Shown here piece after piece: positions 61,449 through 64,000 of a stretch of DNA of 64,000 nt. The notes beneath the pieces are model-generated. The model ran no database searches, was not told the origin of the DNA, and worked only from the letters and a program-made list of their open reading frames with translations. The first letter of the stretch is position 1. Each line of letters begins with the position of its first letter. The position numbers and the translations under genes were made by a program. Source of the stretch: a candidate division WOR-3 bacterium (GTDB taxonomy: Bacteria > SDB-A); the NCBI GenBank assembly GCA_016934535.1, contig JAFGSQ010000007.1:1-64000 (forward strand), written 5' to 3'.

Positions 61449-62693
61449 ATGAGAAAGCTTTTTAAAGACATAGCTCGGGTCGTGTCTATGGATGAAGGTG
61501 ACGTCCCGAAAAGAGGCGGCGATTTGAGTAAAATCGGATTAAGGGACGGTGTAGATATACTTATTGAAAACGGAGTTATCAGGGAGATTTTTCCTTCGGG
61601 AAGATACGGCGCTTCTGATGTCGATGCGGTATTCAGCGCGGAGGGTTTGACCGCCCTTCCGGGGCTTGTAGATTCTCATACTCATTCTGTTTTTTTTGGA
61701 TCGAGAGTCGACGAGTTTTACGAACGAACCAGGGGAAAAACCTACCTGGAAATCCTTGAATCAGGCGGAGGCATCCTGAGCACAGTCAAAAGCGTAAGGA
61801 ATGCTTCTTACAATGATATTGAAGCTTTTTCCTCGGGCTTAATGGATTCTTTCATCGAAAACGGAACAACGACAGTTGAAATTAAATCGGGTTACGGTTT
61901 GACTGAAAAAGACGAGATTAAAATGCTGGAGGTAATATCAAATCTCTCAAAAAAAGGAACTGTAGATACTGTCCCGACATTTCTCGGCGCTCACGCTTTA
62001 CCTGATGAATACAAAAACAAAAAAGACGCGTATGTTGATCTGGTTGCAGAAAAGATGATACCGCAGATTTCTCAAAATAGGTTGGCAAAATACTGCGACG
62101 TATTCTGTGAAAAAGGCGCTTTTAGTGTTTCAGACGCTCGAAAGATAGCCGAATCGGCGGTCGGAAACGGTCTCAGAATGAAATTTCATTCTGAACAGTT
62201 TACGAGATCCGGAACTACGGATCTCGCCGTCGAATTTGGCGCTTCGTCTGTGGATCACTGCATTGAAATGAATGAGCAAGACATTGAAAAACTGTCGAAA
62301 ACGGATACTGTCATGATATTACTTCCCGGCAGCGAGCTGGTTTTGAATCAGAATAAATTCGCACCCGCGAGAAAGGCGATCGAAGGGAACTGTGTGGTAG
62401 CACTTGCAACGGATTTCAATCCCGGGAGCTGCCCCATTCAATCCCTCTGGTTGATAGGAAGTCTTGCGGTTTTAAAAATGGCAATGTCGTTCGAAGAGGT
62501 CCTCAACTCGATAACTGTCAACGCAGCATATTCTGCAGGAATACAAAACAGGGCAGGAATGTTGAAAGAAGGATTACAGGCAGACATAATATTCGTAGAA
62601 GCACCGTATTTGAATGAACTTTTTTATTTTGTCGGCAGTAATCCGGTTAAAATCGTTGTCAAAAACGGAAAGGTCATCAGATCGGTATTATGA
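61449..62693 (+). CDS. hutI: Imidazolonepropionase
   Basis: 414 residues, family-standard length. It hydrolyses imidazolonepropionate to formiminoglutamate in histidine breakdown. Metal-binding and active-site motifs are VDSHTHSVFFG, FYERTRGKTYLEI, GGGILSTVK, IKSGYGL, FHSEQFTRSG, DHC and ATDFNPGSCP. It is divergent from the M1 peptidase, and the stop overlaps the next gene's ATG (ATGA, 62690-62693). No hutH or hutU is in the window, so the rest of the pathway must be elsewhere. Confidence 0.95.
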   Translation: MRKLFKDIARVVSMDEGDVPKRGGDLSKIGLRDGVDILIENGVIREIFPSGRYGASDVDAVFSAEGLTALPGLVDSHTHSVFFGSRVDEFYERTRGKTYLEILESGGGILSTVKSVRNASYNDIEAFSSGLMDSFIENGTTTVEIKSGYGLTEKDEIKMLEVISNLSKKGTVDTVPTFLGAHALPDEYKNKKDAYVDLVAEKMIPQISQNRLAKYCDVFCEKGAFSVSDARKIAESAVGNGLRMKFHSEQFTRSGTTDLAVEFGASSVDHCIEMNEQDIEKLSKTDTVMILLPGSELVLNQNKFAPARKAIEGNCVVALATDFNPGSCPIQSLWLIGSLAVLKMAMSFEEVLNSITVNAAYSAGIQNRAGMLKEGLQADIIFVEAPYLNELFYFVGSNPVKIVVKNGKVIRSVL

Positions 62694-64000
62694 AAAAAGA
62701 AGAAGTCGAAATATTTAAAAAGCTTTTCGAAACCGGGAAATGGGAAGAAGCTCTCAGGTTCAGCGAAAAAATGCAGGAAGAAGACATCTCCTTGGAATTC
62801 AGATCTGTAATTTATTTCAACACCGGTCAGAAAAAAAGAGGCGAAGACATATCGTCAGAACTCATAAAGGAATACATAAAAAAACATGATTTTTTCGAGT
62901 GTCTAGCATTTATGGAGCTGATGAGGGTGTTTTCGAAAAAGAACTACAGAAATTATTTCAAGGTTCAAAACAGGATTTCGATACAAGCCAAGTTCTGGTC
63001 AGGATTGTTCGATGTCATTAGGGATGTTTTTATAACATACGGTTCCGACGCCGAAAGCGTCGTTCTGTACATAGAATCCCTGAAACAGTATGTCAAGCAG
63101 AATACAGAAGTACTTAAAATGCTTGAAGATATTATCACCATAGTTAAAACCAAGAAAGTGATAGAAACTGTTTCAGCCAAAGACGTAGCCCAGGGACTCG
63201 ATTTTTCTGTGCCGAAATATCTCGAAAAGATAGGTTCAAATGAGAACGCCGCTTATTCTTACATAAAATTAGCAAAAAAAGCAGTCGAACTCAGAAGATT
63301 CGACGAGTTAAAGAACTCCATAGAATCACTCGAAAGACTCGGCTACGGAGGACTTATCGAAGTCAAAGAATTGAAAAAAACTTTAGACAACGGTCATAAA
63401 ACTGATTTTTCGGGCAGTACAGGCAAAAGCATTTCTGAAACTGTTATAAATTTCATTGACGGCATATACGACAGTATTCCCGTTGAAGCTCCCGAAAACC
63501 ACGTAAAACTCGCGCAGTCCCTGTTTAAAAGAGCTCTTTACGAGCAAACTAAGAACGAATATCTTCTTTCAGTCCTGACATATTCCGTAGGACAGAGAAA
63601 GACCTATATCGAGAATCTTTTTTCAGAACTGTCAAATCTGGACATAGACTGGGCCAACGAGGTCATGGACTTTTTTCTCAGTTCCGGCAGGATAAATCAA
63701 AGTGAAATAAAATCAATAAAGGTGCGCAAACCTATTTCGACTGATCAGGATGTTCTCGATCTTACAAGGGAGATTATGACGACAATGGAGAAAACGGATC
63801 TTTTTTCAGAAACCAGAAATCCAGACGAATCGAAAACAACCATCGGATTATATACCAAAAACGAAAGCGCTCCTCACTCGATCACCCCGAGCACAGACAT
63901 GAATCAAGTGTCAGATGATTTCATACAAAAAACGAACGCATCCTTGGCTATAACTGAGGATACTCCGGAAATAAAAAATATTCCTGCACTTGAACCTCAT
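62690..64000 (+). CDS. Unknown helical protein (3' end outside window)
   Basis: ATG 62690 overlaps the hutI stop; the frame stays open for 437 codons to the window end. The N-terminus is a TPR-like helix pair (EIFKKLFETGKWEEALRFSE) followed by charged helices with no signal peptide or membrane segment. Part of it (ESLKQYVKQNTEVLKMLED, AAYSYIKLAKKAVELRRFDE) looks like helical repeats; the last 80 residues are Ser/Thr/Asn/Asp-rich and probably disordered. No family is recognised. Codon use is like that of its neighbours. It is coupled to hutI only by position. Confidence 0.8.
   Translation, partial: MKKEEVEIFKKLFETGKWEEALRFSEKMQEEDISLEFRSVIYFNTGQKKRGEDISSELIKEYIKKHDFFECLAFMELMRVFSKKNYRNYFKVQNRISIQAKFWSGLFDVIRDVFITYGSDAESVVLYIESLKQYVKQNTEVLKMLEDIITIVKTKKVIETVSAKDVAQGLDFSVPKYLEKIGSNENAAYSYIKLAKKAVELRRFDELKNSIESLERLGYGGLIEVKELKKTLDNGHKTDFSGSTGKSISETVINFIDGIYDSIPVEAPENHVKLAQSLFKRALYEQTKNEYLLSVLTYSVGQRKTYIENLFSELSNLDIDWANEVMDFFLSSGRINQSEIKSIKVRKPISTDQDVLDLTREIMTTMEKTDLFSETRNPDESKTTIGLYTKNESAPHSITPSTDMNQVSDDFIQKTNASLAITEDTPEIKNIPALEPH

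Noticed and set aside
1-64000. CRISPR array, prophage, insertion sequence, tRNA or rRNA
   Set aside because: No regularly spaced repeats, transposase or phage structural motifs, and no cloverleaf or rRNA segments were seen on either strand by reading; a covariance-model search would be decisive for RNA genes.

Overview
The window reads like a chromosomal segment of an uncultured, anaerobic, Gram-negative-type bacterium. A single-chain pyruvate:ferredoxin oxidoreductase (13772..17338) points to anaerobic metabolism. A Kdo-8-phosphate synthase (29012..29857) and two outer-membrane beta-barrel candidates imply an outer membrane. Four secreted proteins (23534..25579, 42185..43648, 47518..49809, 59426..61258) end in the Ig-like C-terminal module (pattern Y/F-D-x-x-G-R ... 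G-x-Y-x-V-x) typical of FCB-group and WOR-3/TA06-like lineages. The phylum is inference: no rRNA or universal marker is present. Nearly all DNA is coding, no gap exceeds 300 bases, and I saw no tRNA, rRNA, CRISPR array, insertion sequence or prophage. TTG starts are common, and one CTG start is well supported by its ribosome-binding site.

Layout. 1-7.6 kb: a two-repeat M16 peptidase cut by the window edge, an outer-membrane protein, and a minus-strand operon encoding a heterodimeric ABC exporter plus a TPR-esterase. 7.8-13.1 kb: a phospholipid cluster, with cdsA facing an operon of an acyl-AMP ligase/ACP/PlsC fusion, a CDP-alcohol phosphatidyltransferase, a methyltransferase and a flavodoxin-like protein. 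13.2-17.3 kb: a free-methionine-sulfoxide-reductase-type GAF protein and PFOR, convergent on a bidirectional terminator. 17.5-25.6 kb: a beta-barrel candidate, a 1394-residue P-loop/helical-repeat protein, a PAS-GAF protein and a subtilase. 25.7-31 kb: pfkA, trx and a HAD hydrolase, then an inositol-phosphatase-family protein, then kdsA overlapping a transaldolase-CBS fusion. 30.9-35 kb: SGNH hydrolase, PrsW-like protease, TMTC-like membrane protein. 35-37.4 kb: a Trm9-like methyltransferase and a bacterial Elp3, divergent across 49 bp that hold two tandem palindromes. 37.6-42.2 kb: an AEC transporter, a double hairpin and a second heterodimeric ABC exporter. 42.2-49.8 kb: an operon of CHASE2-cyclase, small secreted protein, M48 and C10 peptidases, then a propeller/C39-like secreted protein. 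49.8-59.4 kb: a hybrid histidine kinase, a cyclase-AAA-TPR protein interrupted by one in-frame TAA, a glucuronyl C5-epimerase-like protein, radC and a Mur ligase. 59.4-64 kb: a secreted M1 peptidase, hutI and an unknown helical protein running off the end.

The best candidates for new biology are (i) the Elp3/Trm9-like pair with its shared operator-like palindromes, a possible bacterial counterpart of the eukaryotic mcm5U34 tRNA pathway, and (ii) a protein overlapping kdsA in which a KdsD-type CBS pair is joined to a transaldolase-type barrel with altered active-site residues, instead of to a SIS isomerase domain. Next are the stop-interrupted cyclase and the lipid cluster.
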